This document shows positions 40,862 to 53,148 of a DNA stretch of 64,000 nt, piece after piece. The translations under genes and the position numbers were made by a program. Source of the stretch: Bradyrhizobium sp. CCGB12. GTDB taxonomy: Bacteria > Pseudomonadota > Alphaproteobacteria > Rhizobiales > Xanthobacteraceae. The notes under the pieces are model-generated. The model saw only the letters and a list, made by a program, of their open reading frames with translations. It did not search any database and was not told the origin of the DNA. Numbering within the stretch: position 1 is the stretch's first letter; every line of letters begins with the position of its first letter. The stretch lies in NCBI RefSeq assembly GCF_024199845.1, contig NZ_JANADO010000001.1:124001-188000 (forward strand), in the 5' to 3' direction.

Positions 40862-42565
40862 ATGACTGTGATCGGTTGGCTCCAGATCATTCTTTTCTGC
40901 GCCATCATCGTCGCGCTGACCAAGCCGCTCGGCTGGTACATGACGCGCGTGTTCAACGGCGAACAGACGTTCCTCTCCCCGGTGCTGCGGCCGATCGAGG
41001 CAGGCATCTACTGGATTTCCGGCGTCGACGAGAGGCGTGAGCAGCATTGGCTGACCTACACGGTCTCCATGCTGTTGTTCCATGTCGGCGGCTTCCTCAT
41101 CATTTACGGCGTGATGCGGCTCCAGGCCATGCTGCCTTTCAACCCCGCTGGGCAATCCGCAGTCGCCCCGGATCTCTCCTTCAATACGGCTGTTTCCTTC
41201 ATCACCAACACCAACTGGCAGAACTACGGCGGCGAGAGCACGCTGTCCTATCTCGTCCAGATGCTCGGTCTGACGCACCAGAACTTCCTGTCGGCGGCGA
41301 CCGGCATCGCACTGGCCGTGGCGCTGATCCGCGGCTTCTCGCGCGCGTCGATGCGCACCATCGGCAATTTCTGGGTCGACGTCACCCGCACGACGCTCTA
41401 CGTTCTGCTGCCGATTTGCGTGGTCTACTGCCTGTTCCTGGTCTGGCAGGGCATGCCGCAGACGCTTGGCGACTATGTCGAGGCGACCACGCTCGAGGGC
41501 GCCAAGCAGACCATCGCGCTCGGTCCGGTCGCCTCGCAGGTCGCGATCAAGATGCTCGGCACCAATGGCGGCGGCTTCTTCAACGCCAACGCCGCCCATC
41601 CCTTCGAGAACCCGACGGCGCTGTCGAACCTCGTGCAGATGCTGTCGATCTTCCTGATCGGCGCAGCCATGACCAACGTGTTCGGCCGGATGGTCGGCAA
41701 CCAGCGCCAGGGCTGGGCGATCCTCGCCGTGATGGGCGTGCTGTTCGTCGCCGGCGTCGCTGTCACCTACTGGGCGGAGTCCAATGGCACCTCGACCATG
41801 CAGGCGCTGGGCCTGACCGGCGGCAACATGGAGGGCAAGGAGGTCCGCTTCGGCATCGTTGCCTCCTCGCTGTTCGCCGTGATCACGACGGCCGCCTCCT
41901 GCGGCGCGGTCAACGCCATGCATGACAGCTTCACCGCGCTTGGCGGCATGATCCCGCTGATCAACATGCAGCTCGGCGAGATCATCATCGGCGGCGTCGG
42001 CGCCGGTCTCTACGGCATGCTGCTGTTCGTCGTGCTCGCGATCTTCGTCGCAGGGCTCATGGTCGGTCGTACGCCGGAATATGTCGGCAAGAAGATCGAG
42101 GCGCGCGAAGTCAAGATGGCGATGCTGGCGATCCTGGTGCTGCCGCTGATGTATCTCGGCTGGACCGCGGTCGGCGTGGTCTATCCGGCGGCGGTCGCTT
42201 CGATGGCGAATGCCGGTCCACACGGCTTCACCGAGGTGCTCTATGCCTTCACGTCGGCAACCGGCAACAACGGCTCGGCCTTCGCGGGCCTCACGGGCAA
42301 CACCTTGTTCTACAACCTCACGCTCGCCAGCGCGATGTTCGTCGGTCGCTTCTTCATGATCGTCCCGGCGATGGCGATCGCGGGCTCGCTTGCCGCGAAG
42401 AAGTCCATCCCGCCCTCGGCCGGCACCTTCCCGACCACGGGTGGGCTGTTCGTCGGCCTCGTCGTCGGCGTGATCCTGATCATCGGCGGCCTGACCTTCT
42501 TCCCGGCGCTCGCGCTCGGCCCCATCGTCGAGCACCTCGCGATGAACGCCGGTAACGTCTTCTGA
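40862..42565 (+). CDS. kdpA: K+-transporting ATPase subunit A (KdpA)
   Basis: A 567-residue potassium-binding membrane subunit. The four selectivity-filter loops are visible: [52 protein letters not shown] and [12 protein letters not shown]. Full length and ten-helix organisation agree with the superfamily of K+ transporters. AAGGG precedes the ATG at 40862. KdpA binds K+ with high affinity and passes it to the pump formed with KdpB, C and F. Confidence 0.97.
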   Translation: MTVIGWLQIILFCAIIVALTKPLGWYMTRVFNGEQTFLSPVLRPIEAGIYWISGVDERREQHWLTYTVSMLLFHVGGFLIIYGVMRLQAMLPFNPAGQSAVAPDLSFNTAVSFITNTNWQNYGGESTLSYLVQMLGLTHQNFLSAATGIALAVALIRGFSRASMRTIGNFWVDVTRTTLYVLLPICVVYCLFLVWQGMPQTLGDYVEATTLEGAKQTIALGPVASQVAIKMLGTNGGGFFNANAAHPFENPTALSNLVQMLSIFLIGAAMTNVFGRMVGNQRQGWAILAVMGVLFVAGVAVTYWAESNGTSTMQALGLTGGNMEGKEVRFGIVASSLFAVITTAASCGAVNAMHDSFTALGGMIPLINMQLGEIIIGGVGAGLYGMLLFVVLAIFVAGLMVGRTPEYVGKKIEAREVKMAMLAILVLPLMYLGWTAVGVVYPAAVASMANAGPHGFTEVLYAFTSATGNNGSAFAGLTGNTLFYNLTLASAMFVGRFFMIVPAMAIAGSLAAKKSIPPSAGTFPTTGGLFVGLVVGVILIIGGLTFFPALALGPIVEHLAMNAGNVF

Positions 42566-42584
42566 TTGGTTTGGAGTGACCTCC

Positions 42585-44699
<2,115 letters not shown>

Positions 44700-44702
44700 A
44701 TT

Positions 44703-44790
44703 CGTCATTGCGAGCGAAGCGAAGCAATCCAGAAATATCTCGGCGGTTGACAGCCTGGATTGCTTCGTCGCTTCGCTCCTCGCAATGACG
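44703..44790. repeat. Intergenic palindromic repeat (CGTCATTGCGAG type) between kdpB and kdpC
   Basis: An 88-base element with mirror ends CGTCATTGCGAGCGAAGCGA and TCGCTTCGCTCCTCGCAATG, plus the inner pair GAAGCAATCCAG / CTGGATTGCTTC. The same family recurs at 49017-49103. The RNA would form a long hairpin inside the kdp transcript. Confidence 0.8.
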
Positions 44791-44810
44791 GGAGAAATTG
44801 GAGAAAGCAC

Positions 44811-45416
44811 ATGCTCAGAGAAATCCGTCCCGCCATCGTCCTGCTGCTGGCGCTTACCGCTATCACGGGCCTTGCCTACCCACTCGCGATGACCGCCATT
44901 GCCGGCACGTTGTTTCCCGTGCAGGCGCAGGGCAGCCTGATCGAACGGGACGGCAAGGTGATCGGCTCCGCCCTGATCGGGCAGGAGTTCAAGGACGACA
45001 AATATTTCCACGGCCGCCCCTCGGCGACGCTGGCGCCGGACCCGAATGACTCGACCAAGACGATTTCGGCACCCTACAACGCCGCTAACTCGGGTGGCTC
45101 CAACCTCGGCCCGACCAGCAAGGCGCTGGCCGACCGGCTGAAGGAAGATGTAGATAGGCTGAAGGCCGAGAACCCGAACGCGGCGGTGCCGGTCGACCTG
45201 GTCACCACGTCGGCCAGCGGCCTCGACCCGGACATTTCGCCGGAAGCGGCACAATTCCAGGTGCCGCGCGTGGCGAAGGCGCGCCGGATGTCGGAGGATC
45301 AGCTCAAGCAGCTCGTGATCGCCAACACCAAAGGCCGCCTGTTCGGCCTGCTCGGCGAACCCCGGGTTAACGTTCTGGCGCTGAACCTTGCGCTGGATCG
45401 CTCCGCCGCCAAGTAG
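44811..45416 (+). CDS. kdpC: K+-transporting ATPase subunit C (KdpC)
   Basis: A 201-residue inner-membrane subunit with one N-terminal transmembrane helix ([20 protein letters not shown]) and the periplasmic KdpC domain. Conserved features include [53 protein letters not shown] and [25 protein letters not shown] precedes the ATG at 44811. It stabilises the KdpABC complex. The gap before it holds a palindromic repeat. Confidence 0.96.
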   Translation: MLREIRPAIVLLLALTAITGLAYPLAMTAIAGTLFPVQAQGSLIERDGKVIGSALIGQEFKDDKYFHGRPSATLAPDPNDSTKTISAPYNAANSGGSNLGPTSKALADRLKEDVDRLKAENPNAAVPVDLVTTSASGLDPDISPEAAQFQVPRVAKARRMSEDQLKQLVIANTKGRLFGLLGEPRVNVLALNLALDRSAAK

Positions 45417-45456
45417 CGGTCTAGGCTCTCAGTGCGCAGATGACTATATTGGCAAG

Positions 45457-48180
45457 ATGGTCCGAGAGCGCCGCGATCCCGAACAACGTCCGTCGCCCGA
45501 GGCGCTGCTGGAAGCGGCGCGCCGGGAGGAGAGCGCGAGCGGCAAGCTGAAGATCTTCGTCGGCGCCGCCCCCGGCGTAGGCAAGACCTATGAGATGCTG
45601 CAGAGCGCCCACGCCCGGCGCAAGGCCGGCATCGACGTGGTGATCGGCTTCGTCGAGACCCACGGCCGCGCCGAGACCGAGGCGCTGGTGCGCGGGCTCG
45701 AAGTGGTCCCGCGCAAGCGGCTGGACTACCGCGGCCAGATCGTCGAGGAGATGGACCTCGATGCCGTGATTGCACGCCGGCCAAGAATCGCACTGGTCGA
45801 TGAGCTCGCCCACACCAACGCGGCGGGTAGCCGCCATCCCAAGCGCTATCTCGACGTCGAGGAGCTGCTCTCCCACGGCATCGACGTCTACACCGCCGTC
45901 AACATCCAGCATATCGAGAGCCTGAACGACGTCGTCGCGCAGATTACCCATGTCCGGGTGCGGGAGACGGTGCCGGACTCGGTGTTCGATCGGGCCGATG
46001 CGATCGAGCTGATCGACCTCACGCCCGACGATCTGATCCAGCGGTTGAAGGAGGGCAAGGTCTATGTGACCAAGCAAGCCGAACGGGCGCTGGAGCACTA
46101 TTTCTCGCCGGGCAATCTGACGGCGTTGCGCGAGCTCGCGCTGCGGCGTACGGCCGAACGGGTCGACGAGCAGCTGCTCAATCACATGCAGGCGAATGCC
46201 ATCGCCGGTCCGTGGGCCGCGGGCGAGCGCATCCTCGTCTGCGTCAGTGAGGATCCGCGCGCGGCCGGCCTCGTGCGCTACACCAAGCGGCTGGCCGACC
46301 GGCTGCATGCGCCGTTCACCGCGATCTCGATCGAGACGCGCCGCTCGCTCCAGCTCTCCGACGAGGAGCGTGACCGGCTGGCTGATGCGCTGCGGCTCGC
46401 AGAGTCGCTCGGCGGCGAAGCGCTGACGATTCCAGCTGTCGGCCGCCGCATCGCCGACGATGTCGTCAACTTCGCGCAGGGCAACAACGTCACCCAGATC
46501 GTGATCGGCAAGTCGAGCCGCTCGCGGTGGTTCGAGATGACGCGTGGCTCCGTCGTGCACGAGCTGGTGCGCCGTGCCGGCAACATCACCGTCCATGTCA
46601 TCGCCGGTGACGAGCTGCCCGGCGAGGCCGTGCCCAAGACGGCGGTGCAGACCGCAGCGCGGTCGGAACCGTTCAATCCGCGACCCTATCTGAAGGCGCT
46701 CGGGCTCGTGCTGATCGGCCTCGGCGCGGCGGAGCTGATCCAGCCCCGGTTCGGCATCGAGAATGTGGACCTCGTGTTGATGACGGCGGTGGTCGCGGTC
46801 GCGGTCCGCTACGGCTTGTGGCCGTCGCTGCTTGCGACGGTCGCGGCCTCGCTGTCCTACAATTTCTTCTTCCTACCGCCGCTCTACACCTTCACGATCA
46901 CGGATCCGACCAACGTCGCCGCCTTCGTGCTGTTCCTGGCGGTGGCGATGATCGTCTCCAATGTCGCAGCGCGCGTGCGCACGCAGGCCGATACTGCCAT
47001 CGGCCGGATCAGGATGACCGAGCAGCTTTACGCCTTCAGCCGCAAGCTCGCCGGCACCGCCACGCTCGACGACGTGCTATGGGCAACCGCCTACCAGATC
47101 GCATTGATGCTGAAGGTCCGCGTCGTGCTGCTGTTGCCGGAAGAAGGCCTGCTCACGGTGAAGTCGGGCTATCCGCCGGAGGATGAGCTCGACCAGGCCG
47201 ACCTCGCCGCCGCCAACTGGGCGTGGAGCAACGACCGCCCTGCGGGTCGTGGCTCCGACACGCTGCCGGGTGCAAAACGGCTGTTTCTGCCGATGCGCAC
47301 CGGGCGCGGACCGATCGGCGTGATCGGCATCGACAACGACCGCACCGGTCCGCTGCTGACTCCGGACCAGCGTCGTCTGCTCGATGCGCTGGTCGATCAG
47401 GGTGCGCTCGCGATCGAGCGTGTGCTGCTGGTCGAGGACATGGACCGCGTCAAGCGCACCGTGGAATCCGAGCGCTTGCGTTCGGCACTCCTGACCTCGA
47501 TCTCGCACGACCTGAAGACGCCGCTGGCCTCCGTGCTGGGAGCCGCCTCGACCATGCGCGACCTCGCCGGGGCCTTGTCCGACACCGAGAAGCGCGACCT
47601 GCTCGCGACCGTGATCGACGAATCCGAGCGGCTCAACCGATTCATCGCCAATCTACTCGACATGACCAAGCTCGAGTCTGGCGCCATCGTGCCCAACACG
47701 GCGCTGCATGATCTCGGCGAGATCGTCGGCAGCGCGCTGCGGCGGACGGCCAAGATCCTCGCCGCTCACAAGGTCGAGCTGGTGCTGGCGGCCGATCTGC
47801 CGATGCTCGAGCTCGATGCTGTGCTGTTCGAGCAGGTGCTGTTCAATCTGCTCGACAATGCAGCGAAATATTCGCCGGCCGAAACCACGGTCTCGATCCG
47901 CAGTCGACGGGAACGGGATCAAGTCGTTCTAGAGATCGCCGATGAGGGCGGAGGCATTCCGCCCGACGAGCTCGAGAGCGTGTTCGACAAGTTCTATCGA
48001 GTGCAGAAGGGCGACCATGTCCGACCCGGCACCGGGCTCGGGCTCGCCATCTCCCGTGGCTTCGTCGAGGCGATGCGGGGGACGATCTCGGCCGCCAACC
48101 GCAGCGACCGGAGCGGTGCGATTCTCACCATCCGTCTGCCCGTTCCGGCGCAGACCCAGGCATTGGATACCGCCGCATGA
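45457..48180 (+). CDS. kdpD: Potassium-sensing histidine kinase KdpD
   Basis: A 907-residue sensor kinase. The N-terminal KdpD domain contains Walker A (GAAPGVGKTY) and VDELAHTN, followed by a universal-stress-like domain. About four membrane helices lie around residues 410-510, then a GAF-like region. The dimerisation/phosphorylation site is SISHDLKTPLAS (His684), and the ATPase domain has NLLDNAAKYSP, EIADEGGGIP and GTGLGLAISRG. The ATG at 45457 gives the normal N-terminus. The stop overlaps kdpE by four bases (ATGA). Confidence 0.96.
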   Translation: MVRERRDPEQRPSPEALLEAARREESASGKLKIFVGAAPGVGKTYEMLQSAHARRKAGIDVVIGFVETHGRAETEALVRGLEVVPRKRLDYRGQIVEEMDLDAVIARRPRIALVDELAHTNAAGSRHPKRYLDVEELLSHGIDVYTAVNIQHIESLNDVVAQITHVRVRETVPDSVFDRADAIELIDLTPDDLIQRLKEGKVYVTKQAERALEHYFSPGNLTALRELALRRTAERVDEQLLNHMQANAIAGPWAAGERILVCVSEDPRAAGLVRYTKRLADRLHAPFTAISIETRRSLQLSDEERDRLADALRLAESLGGEALTIPAVGRRIADDVVNFAQGNNVTQIVIGKSSRSRWFEMTRGSVVHELVRRAGNITVHVIAGDELPGEAVPKTAVQTAARSEPFNPRPYLKALGLVLIGLGAAELIQPRFGIENVDLVLMTAVVAVAVRYGLWPSLLATVAASLSYNFFFLPPLYTFTITDPTNVAAFVLFLAVAMIVSNVAARVRTQADTAIGRIRMTEQLYAFSRKLAGTATLDDVLWATAYQIALMLKVRVVLLLPEEGLLTVKSGYPPEDELDQADLAAANWAWSNDRPAGRGSDTLPGAKRLFLPMRTGRGPIGVIGIDNDRTGPLLTPDQRRLLDALVDQGALAIERVLLVEDMDRVKRTVESERLRSALLTSISHDLKTPLASVLGAASTMRDLAGALSDTEKRDLLATVIDESERLNRFIANLLDMTKLESGAIVPNTALHDLGEIVGSALRRTAKILAAHKVELVLAADLPMLELDAVLFEQVLFNLLDNAAKYSPAETTVSIRSRRERDQVVLEIADEGGGIPPDELESVFDKFYRVQKGDHVRPGTGLGLAISRGFVEAMRGTISAANRSDRSGAILTIRLPVPAQTQALDTAA

Positions 48181-48866
48181 GCGCCGCCCCGATCAAGGTC
48201 CTGGTCATCGACGACGAGCCGCCGATCCGAAAGCTCTTGCGGATGGGGCTCTCGACGCAGGGCTATGAAATCCTGGAGGCGCCGAACGGCAAGACCGCGC
48301 TGGAAAAGCTTGCCGAGGAGCCGGCGCTGATCATCCTCGATCTCGGCCTGCCGGACATCCAGGGCCACGAGCTGCTGCGCACCATCCGCGCCCGCAACGA
48401 GGGTGTGCCGATCGTGGTGCTGTCGAGCCGTGGCGACGAGGCAGGCAAGGTGCAGGCGCTCGATTTCGGCGCCGATGATTACCTGACCAAGCCTTTCGGC
48501 ATGGATGAGCTTCTGGCCCGTTTGCGCGCGGCGCTGCGCCACCAGCTTCAGGTCAAGGGCGAGCGCCCGGTGTTCCGAACCGGCGATCTCTCCGTCGACC
48601 TCGTGCGCCGTATTGTCAAGACCGGTGAACGCGAGGTGAAGCTGTCACCGAAGGAGTACGATCTTCTTCGCGTGCTGGTGCAGCACGCCGGGAAGGTGCT
48701 CACCCACCGCTTCCTGCTCAAGGAGCTCTGGGACGAGCTGACGGATGCGCAATATCTGCGTGTCTACGTCCGCCAGCTCCGCCAGAAGATCGAAGCCGAC
48801 CCGGAACGGCCGCAATATGTGCTGACGGAAACGGGGATCGGGTACCGGTTGAAGGCGGGGGATTAG
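48177..48866 (+). CDS. kdpE: OmpR-type response regulator KdpE
   Basis: A 229-residue regulator. The receiver domain carries the acidic pair IDDEPP, the phosphoacceptor in IILDLGLPD (Asp55) and a conserved Lys in DDYLTKPFGM. The C-terminal winged-helix DNA-binding domain (LSPKEYDLLRVLVQHAGKVL, YLRVYVRQLRQKIEADPERP) is OmpR-like. Phosphorylated by KdpD, it should activate the kdp promoter. OmpR-type proteins bind direct repeats about 10-11 bp apart, which suits the 18-bp motif upstream of kdp and its neighbours. Confidence 0.96.
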   Translation: MSAAPIKVLVIDDEPPIRKLLRMGLSTQGYEILEAPNGKTALEKLAEEPALIILDLGLPDIQGHELLRTIRARNEGVPIVVLSSRGDEAGKVQALDFGADDYLTKPFGMDELLARLRAALRHQLQVKGERPVFRTGDLSVDLVRRIVKTGEREVKLSPKEYDLLRVLVQHAGKVLTHRFLLKELWDELTDAQYLRVYVRQLRQKIEADPERPQYVLTETGIGYRLKAGD

Positions 48867-48886
48867 CTATCTCCTCATCGTGAGCT

Positions 48887-48975
48887 GTAGGGTGGGCAAA
48901 GCAAAGCGTGCCCACCATCCATTGCGATCGTGGAGAGTTGGTGGGCACGGCGCGTTGCGCCTTTGCCCGCCGTAC
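48887..48975. repeat. Intergenic palindromic repeat (GTAGGGTGGGCAAAG type)
   Basis: An 89-base element with mirror ends GTAGGGTGGGCAAAGCAAAG and a reversed GCCTTTGCCCGCCGTAC, plus an inner GTGCCCACCA / TGGTGGGCAC stem. It resembles the element at 52797-52909. It lies 21 bases after kdpE and may end the kdp transcript. Confidence 0.7.
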
Positions 48976-49016
48976 CAAATCGAGTGCTAGGCGAGCAATC
49001 TCAACTATCTCCACAT

Positions 49017-49103
49017 CGTCATTGCGAGGAGCCCTTGCGACGAAGCAATCCAGAATCTATCCGCGGGAAGATTCTGGATTGCTTCGCTGCGCTCGCAATG
49101 ACG
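49017..49103. repeat. Intergenic palindromic repeat (CGTCATTGCGAG type), second copy
   Basis: An 87-base element with the same outline as 44703-44790. It begins CGTCATTGCGAGGAGC and ends CGCTCGCAATGACG, with an inner GAAGCAATCCAGAAT / ATTCTGGATTGCTTC stem. It lies six bases beyond the ku stop codon, between the convergent ends of kdpE and ku. Confidence 0.8.
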
Positions 49104-49109
49104 GGGTAG

Positions 49110-49997
49110 CTAGCCTGCCTTCCGGTGCCGCGCCGACGAGCGGTGCGTCTTCCTCGCCGCTCGTTGTCGTCCCGTCGCCCGGCGGGCATGGGATTTCGCT
49201 GCCGTCTTCTTCCTTCCACCGCGCCCCTTCAGGCTCTGCTTCAGCGCGTCCATCAGGCTGACGACGTTGCTCGGCCGCTCCTCGGGTTCGGGTAGCTCGA
49301 TCTTCTTGCCGCTGGCCTTGCGCTTCACCAGCGCCTTCAGCGCGTTCTCGTAATCGTCCTTGAATTTGCTGGGATCGAAATGCGCGGCCTTGGAGTGCAG
49401 GATGTGGCCTGCGAGCTCGACCATGTCCTTGGTGACTTTCGGGCTCTTGATGTCGTCGAAAAACTGGTCCTCGTCGCGGAGCTCGTAAGGATAGCGCAGC
49501 GTGGTGCCGAGCAGGCCCTTGCCGAGCGGCTCGATCGCCATCACGTGCTCGCGGTTGGTGAGTACGATTTTGGCCAGTGCCACGCGGTCCTGATCCTTCA
49601 TGGCGTCGCGAATGACCGCGAAGGCGTCGACCGCGGCTTTGCCGTCGGGCGCGATGTAATAGGGATGATTGAGGAAGCGCTGGTCGATCTCCTCGCTCGG
49701 CACGAAGCTCTCGATGTCGATGGTGTGATTGCTCTCGATCTGGACCGCTTCGAGCTCCTCCGGTTCGATCTCGACATACTTGCCCTTGCGCAGCTCGTAG
49801 CCGCGCCCCTTCTGGTCGCTCTCGACGACGTCGCCGGTCTCGGAATCGATCATCTGCTGCTTGAGCCGATTGCCGGTCTCGCGGTTGATCATGTGAAACC
49901 GCGTCTTCTCGGCCGCCGTGGTCGCCGGATAAAGCACGACCGGACAACTGACCAGCGACAGCTTCAACGTTCCCTTCCAATAGGCGCGCGGGGCCAT
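49110..49997 (-). CDS. ku: Bacterial Ku protein for non-homologous end joining
   Basis: A 295-residue Ku homodimer subunit that binds DNA ends and recruits LigD. The N-terminus [20 protein letters not shown], then [20 protein letters not shown] and [20 protein letters not shown] are the Ku core; [19 protein letters not shown] and lysine/arginine-rich sequences form the tail (from about residue 245), which in bacterial Ku contacts DNA and LigD. It diverges from ligD across a 118-base region holding a symmetric stress-type promoter pair. Confidence 0.96.
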   Translation of the reverse strand: MAPRAYWKGTLKLSLVSCPVVLYPATTAAEKTRFHMINRETGNRLKQQMIDSETGDVVESDQKGRGYELRKGKYVEIEPEELEAVQIESNHTIDIESFVPSEEIDQRFLNHPYYIAPDGKAAVDAFAVIRDAMKDQDRVALAKIVLTNREHVMAIEPLGKGLLGTTLRYPYELRDEDQFFDDIKSPKVTKDMVELAGHILHSKAAHFDPSKFKDDYENALKALVKRKASGKKIELPEPEERPSNVVSLMDALKQSLKGRGGRKKTAAKSHARRATGRQRAARKTHRSSARHRKAG

Positions 49998-50027
49998 TCG
50001 AATTCTCCAGCATTGTCAATGCGCTTT

Positions 50028-50052
50028 GGAACCCCAACCGTTCCGTCGGGTT
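50028..50052 (+). promoter_or_regulatory. Candidate EcfG-type general-stress promoter of ligD
   Basis: GGAAC at 50028-50032, then 17 bases, then GTT at 50050-50052. This matches the EcfG (PhyR pathway) promoter form of alphaproteobacteria. Transcription would begin near 50058, upstream of the GTG at 50116. It is embedded in an inverted repeat with the ku promoter. Confidence 0.55.
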
Positions 50053-50060
50053 TTGGTTCC
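50036..50060 (-). promoter_or_regulatory. Candidate EcfG-type general-stress promoter of ku
   Basis: On the minus strand GGAAC (50060-50056), 17 bases, then GTT (50038-50036), about 40 bases before the ku start. It is the mirror image of the ligD promoter: GGAACCCCAACCG (50028-50040) and CGGGTTTTGGTTCC (50047-50060) form an imperfect palindrome. Confidence 0.55.
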
Positions 50061-50115
50061 GGGTGGGACTTTTGCCGTGATAGGCTTGAATGCCGAAAGA
50101 GAAGCGGGACCGGTC

Positions 50116-52800
50116 GTGCTGCAAAAACTCTCCACATATCGACAGAAGCGTGACTTCGAGAAGACGCCCGAGCCATCGGGTAAAACCGCAGTGGCGCCAT
50201 CGAAGCAGCGGCGCTTCGTGATCCAGAAGCACGATGCGACCCGGCTGCATTACGATCTGCGGCTCGAGTTCGACGGCGTCTTCAAATCCTGGGCGGTGAC
50301 GAAGGGGCCCTCGCTCGATCCGCACGACAAGCGGCTGGCGGTCGAGGTCGAGGATCATCCGCTCGACTATGGTGATTTCGAAGGCACGATTCCGGAAGGG
50401 CAATATGGCGGCGGCACGGTGATGCTGTGGGACCGCGGCACCTGGGAATCGGACGATCCGGAAGCCGGCTTCAAGAAGGGCGATCTGAAGTTCACCCTGC
50501 ATGGTGACAAGCTGCACGGCAGCTGGGTGCTGGTGCGCATGCGCAGTGACCGCACCGGCGGCAAGCGCACCAACTGGCTCTTGATCAAGCACCGCGATGA
50601 GCATGTCCGCGAAGGCGGGGACAACGATATTCTCGACGAGGACAGATCGGTTGCCTCCGGTCGGGCGATGGAGCAGATCGCCGAAGGCAAGGGCCGCGCG
50701 CCAAAGCCGTTCATGCTGGCGAAGGGCGCCAAGGGCAAGGCCGACGCAGTCTGGCAGTCCAATCGTGCCGAGGAGACGAAAGGGCGCACGGTCAAGCCGG
50801 CGCCGCGCAGCGCGCTGAAGGCCGGCAAGTCGGCAAGCAAGACGGCGACGACCGCAGCGACCGCCAAAAAAGTATCGGAGATGCCGGATTTCGTGGCGCC
50901 GCAGCTCTGTACGCTGGTCGAGCGACCGCCGGGCGGCGAGGGCTGGTGCCACGAGATCAAGTTCGACGGCTATCGCGTGCAGCTCCGGGTCGAGGACGGC
51001 GAGGCGACGCTGAAGACTCGCAAGGGTCTCGACTGGACCGGGAAGTTTGCCTCTATCGCCAAGGAAGCGGCTGCGCTGCCGGACGTGATGATCGACGGCG
51101 AGATCGTTGCGCTGGACCACAACGGCGCGCCGAACTTCTCCTCGCTTCAGGCTGCGTTGTCCGATGGCAAGACCGACGAGCTGATCTTCTTCGCCTTCGA
51201 TCTCCTCTTCGCGGAAAAGGAGGACTACCGCCGGCTGCCGCTCGGCGAGCGCAAGGCGCGGCTCAAGAGGTTGCTGCAAGCGCGCAAGCGGAAGTCGACC
51301 CAGATCCGCTATGTCGAGCATTTCGAGAGCGGCGGCGATGCCGTGCTGCAATCCGCCTGCAAGCTCGAGCTGGAAGGCGTGGTGTCGAAGAAGCTGGACT
51401 CGCCCTATCGTTCGGGGCGCACCGAAAGCTGGACCAAGGCCAAATGCCGCGCCGGCCATGAGGTCGTGATCGGCGGCTGGAAGACCACCGCCGGCAAATT
51501 CCGCTCCCTGATGGCAGGCGTCCATCGCGGCGATCATCTCGCCTTCGTCGGCATGGTCGGCACCGGCTTTGGCGCGGACAAGGTCAAGCGCATCATGCCG
51601 TTGTTGAAGGCCATGGCGGCCAAGGAAAGCCCCTTCGGCGGCAAGAACGCGCCGAAGAAGTCTCGCGACGTGCACTGGCTGAAGCCGGAGCTCGTTGCCG
51701 AGATCGAGTTCGCCGGCTTCACCGCCGACGGCAATATCCGCCAGGCGGCTTTCAAGGGCCTGAGGCAGGACAAGCCTGCGGAGGAGGTCGAGGCCGAGAC
51801 GCCGGTCGACACCGAGCTCGCCGAACCCTCGACCAAGCGGCAGGCGAAGCCGCGTGCGAAAGCGAAGATCAGCGCACGATCAGCTGAGGCTGGCGGCAGC
51901 GCCGAGGTGATGGGCGTCGTCATCTCGAAGCCGGACAAGGAGCTGTGGCCGGACGGCGGCGACGGCGTAACAAAGCTTGATCTGGCGCGCTATTTCGAGG
52001 CCGTCGGAGACTGGATGATCGAGCACCTGAAGGGCCGCCCATGCTCGATCGTGCGCGCGCCTGACGGCATCGGCGGCGAAACATTCTTCCAGCGTCATGC
52101 CATGCAGGGCACATCGAACCTGCTCGAACTCGCAAAAGTCTCCGGCGATCGCAAGCCGTATTTGCAGATCGATCGGATCGAAGGGCTCGCCGCGGTGGCG
52201 CAGATCGGCGGCGTCGAGCTGCATCCCTGGAACTGCGCGCCGGATGCCTATGACACGCCGGGCCGGCTGGTGTTCGATCTCGATCCCGCGCCCGACGTCG
52301 AGTTCGCCGACGTCGTCGAAGCGGCCAAGGAGATGCGGCAGCGGCTGAGCGATGTCGGCATGGACAGCTTCTGCAAGACCACGGGCGGCAAGGGCATCCA
52401 CGTGGTGGTGCCGCTGCTCCACGGCGCGCGCGACAAGGTGAGCTGGAAGGAGGCCAAGGCGTTTGCGCAAGGCGTCTGCCAGTGGATGGCCAACGACGAT
52501 CCCGAACGCTATCTGCTCAACATGTCGAAGAAGCTGCGCGATGGAAAGATCTTCCTGGACTATTTGCGCAATGACCGCATGTCGACGGCGGTTGCCCCGC
52601 TCTCGCCGCGTGCGCGCGCCGGTGCCACCGTGTCGATGCCGGTAACCTGGGCGCAGGTGAAGAGCGATCTCGATCCGAAGCGATATACGATGCGCACCGT
52701 GCCGGGCCTGCTGGCGCGATCGAAGGCGTGGGAGGGCTATGATGATGCCGCCGCATCGATCAAGGCGGCGATCAAGAAACTGGCGGAGAAGGTGAAGTAG
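50116..52800 (+). CDS. ligD: Multifunctional ATP-dependent DNA ligase LigD
   Basis: An 894-residue NHEJ enzyme with three domains in the order phosphoesterase, ligase, polymerase. The 3'-phosphoesterase domain (about 1-200) shows [20 protein letters not shown] and [20 protein letters not shown]. The ligase domain (about 250-560) has the adenylated Lys282 in [10 protein letters not shown] and [12 protein letters not shown]. The polymerase domain (about 600-894) has [10 protein letters not shown] and [17 protein letters not shown]. The GTG at 50116 gives the normal LigD N-terminus ([10 protein letters not shown]); an ATG at 50026 would place the start within the promoter region. Its TAG stop is part of a repeat. 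Confidence 0.96.
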   Translation: MLQKLSTYRQKRDFEKTPEPSGKTAVAPSKQRRFVIQKHDATRLHYDLRLEFDGVFKSWAVTKGPSLDPHDKRLAVEVEDHPLDYGDFEGTIPEGQYGGGTVMLWDRGTWESDDPEAGFKKGDLKFTLHGDKLHGSWVLVRMRSDRTGGKRTNWLLIKHRDEHVREGGDNDILDEDRSVASGRAMEQIAEGKGRAPKPFMLAKGAKGKADAVWQSNRAEETKGRTVKPAPRSALKAGKSASKTATTAATAKKVSEMPDFVAPQLCTLVERPPGGEGWCHEIKFDGYRVQLRVEDGEATLKTRKGLDWTGKFASIAKEAAALPDVMIDGEIVALDHNGAPNFSSLQAALSDGKTDELIFFAFDLLFAEKEDYRRLPLGERKARLKRLLQARKRKSTQIRYVEHFESGGDAVLQSACKLELEGVVSKKLDSPYRSGRTESWTKAKCRAGHEVVIGGWKTTAGKFRSLMAGVHRGDHLAFVGMVGTGFGADKVKRIMPLLKAMAAKESPFGGKNAPKKSRDVHWLKPELVAEIEFAGFTADGNIRQAAFKGLRQDKPAEEVEAETPVDTELAEPSTKRQAKPRAKAKISARSAEAGGSAEVMGVVISKPDKELWPDGGDGVTKLDLARYFEAVGDWMIEHLKGRPCSIVRAPDGIGGETFFQRHAMQGTSNLLELAKVSGDRKPYLQIDRIEGLAAVAQIGGVELHPWNCAPDAYDTPGRLVFDLDPAPDVEFADVVEAAKEMRQRLSDVGMDSFCKTTGGKGIHVVVPLLHGARDKVSWKEAKAFAQGVCQWMANDDPERYLLNMSKKLRDGKIFLDYLRNDRMSTAVAPLSPRARAGATVSMPVTWAQVKSDLDPKRYTMRTVPGLLARSKAWEGYDDAAASIKAAIKKLAEKVK

Positions 52801-52909
52801 GGTGGGTTAGCGAAGCGTAACCCACCACTTCTGTTGCCGTGGAAACCAAAGAGGTGGGTTACGCCGAGCGGACTGCGCTTCGCGCAGTCGCAAGGCTGAC
52901 CCACCCTAC
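52797..52909. repeat. Intergenic palindromic repeat (GTAGGGTGGGTTAG type)
   Basis: A 113-base element from GTAGGGTGGGTTAGCGAAGC to a mirrored CTGACCCACCCTAC, with inner GGTGGGTT pairs. The first four bases contain the TAG stop of ligD, so the repeat begins within the gene. It is related in form to 48887-48975. Confidence 0.75.
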
Positions 52910-52923
52910 GAAGAAGTCCGCCG

Positions 52924-53088
52924 CTAGATCCGTCCCATCAGGAGCAGGATCAGCAGGATGACGATGACGAGTCCGAGGCCGCCGCCGCCGTAATAGCCGG
53001 TGCCGTAGAACGGCCCGCCGCCGATGCCGCTGAAGCCGCCAAGCAGGGCGATGACCAAGATGATCAGAATGATCGTGCCGATAGACAT
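52924..53088 (-). CDS. DUF3309-family small membrane protein
   Basis: A 54-residue protein (MSIGTIILIILVIALLGGFS at the start and VIVILLILLLMGRI at the end) with two hydrophobic segments around a Gly/Tyr-rich loop, matching the DUF3309 family of small alphaproteobacterial proteins of unknown function. GGAGGAGA stands six bases before the ATG. A GGAAC-N17-GTT promoter lies 60 bases upstream, suggesting induction by general stress. Confidence 0.82.
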   Translation of the reverse strand: MSIGTIILIILVIALLGGFSGIGGGPFYGTGYYGGGGLGLVIVILLILLLMGRI

Positions 53089-53148
53089 GCGAGTCTCCTC
53101 CAGCCCTTTGTTGAAAGGGTCGTTGCACCTGTCCCGTTGTGCGAGGGC

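Noticed and set aside
50026..50115. ATG at 50026 as the ligD start
   Set aside because: It would place the coding region inside the symmetric promoter palindrome, and the extra residues do not resemble the LigD N-terminus; the GTG at 50116 fits better.
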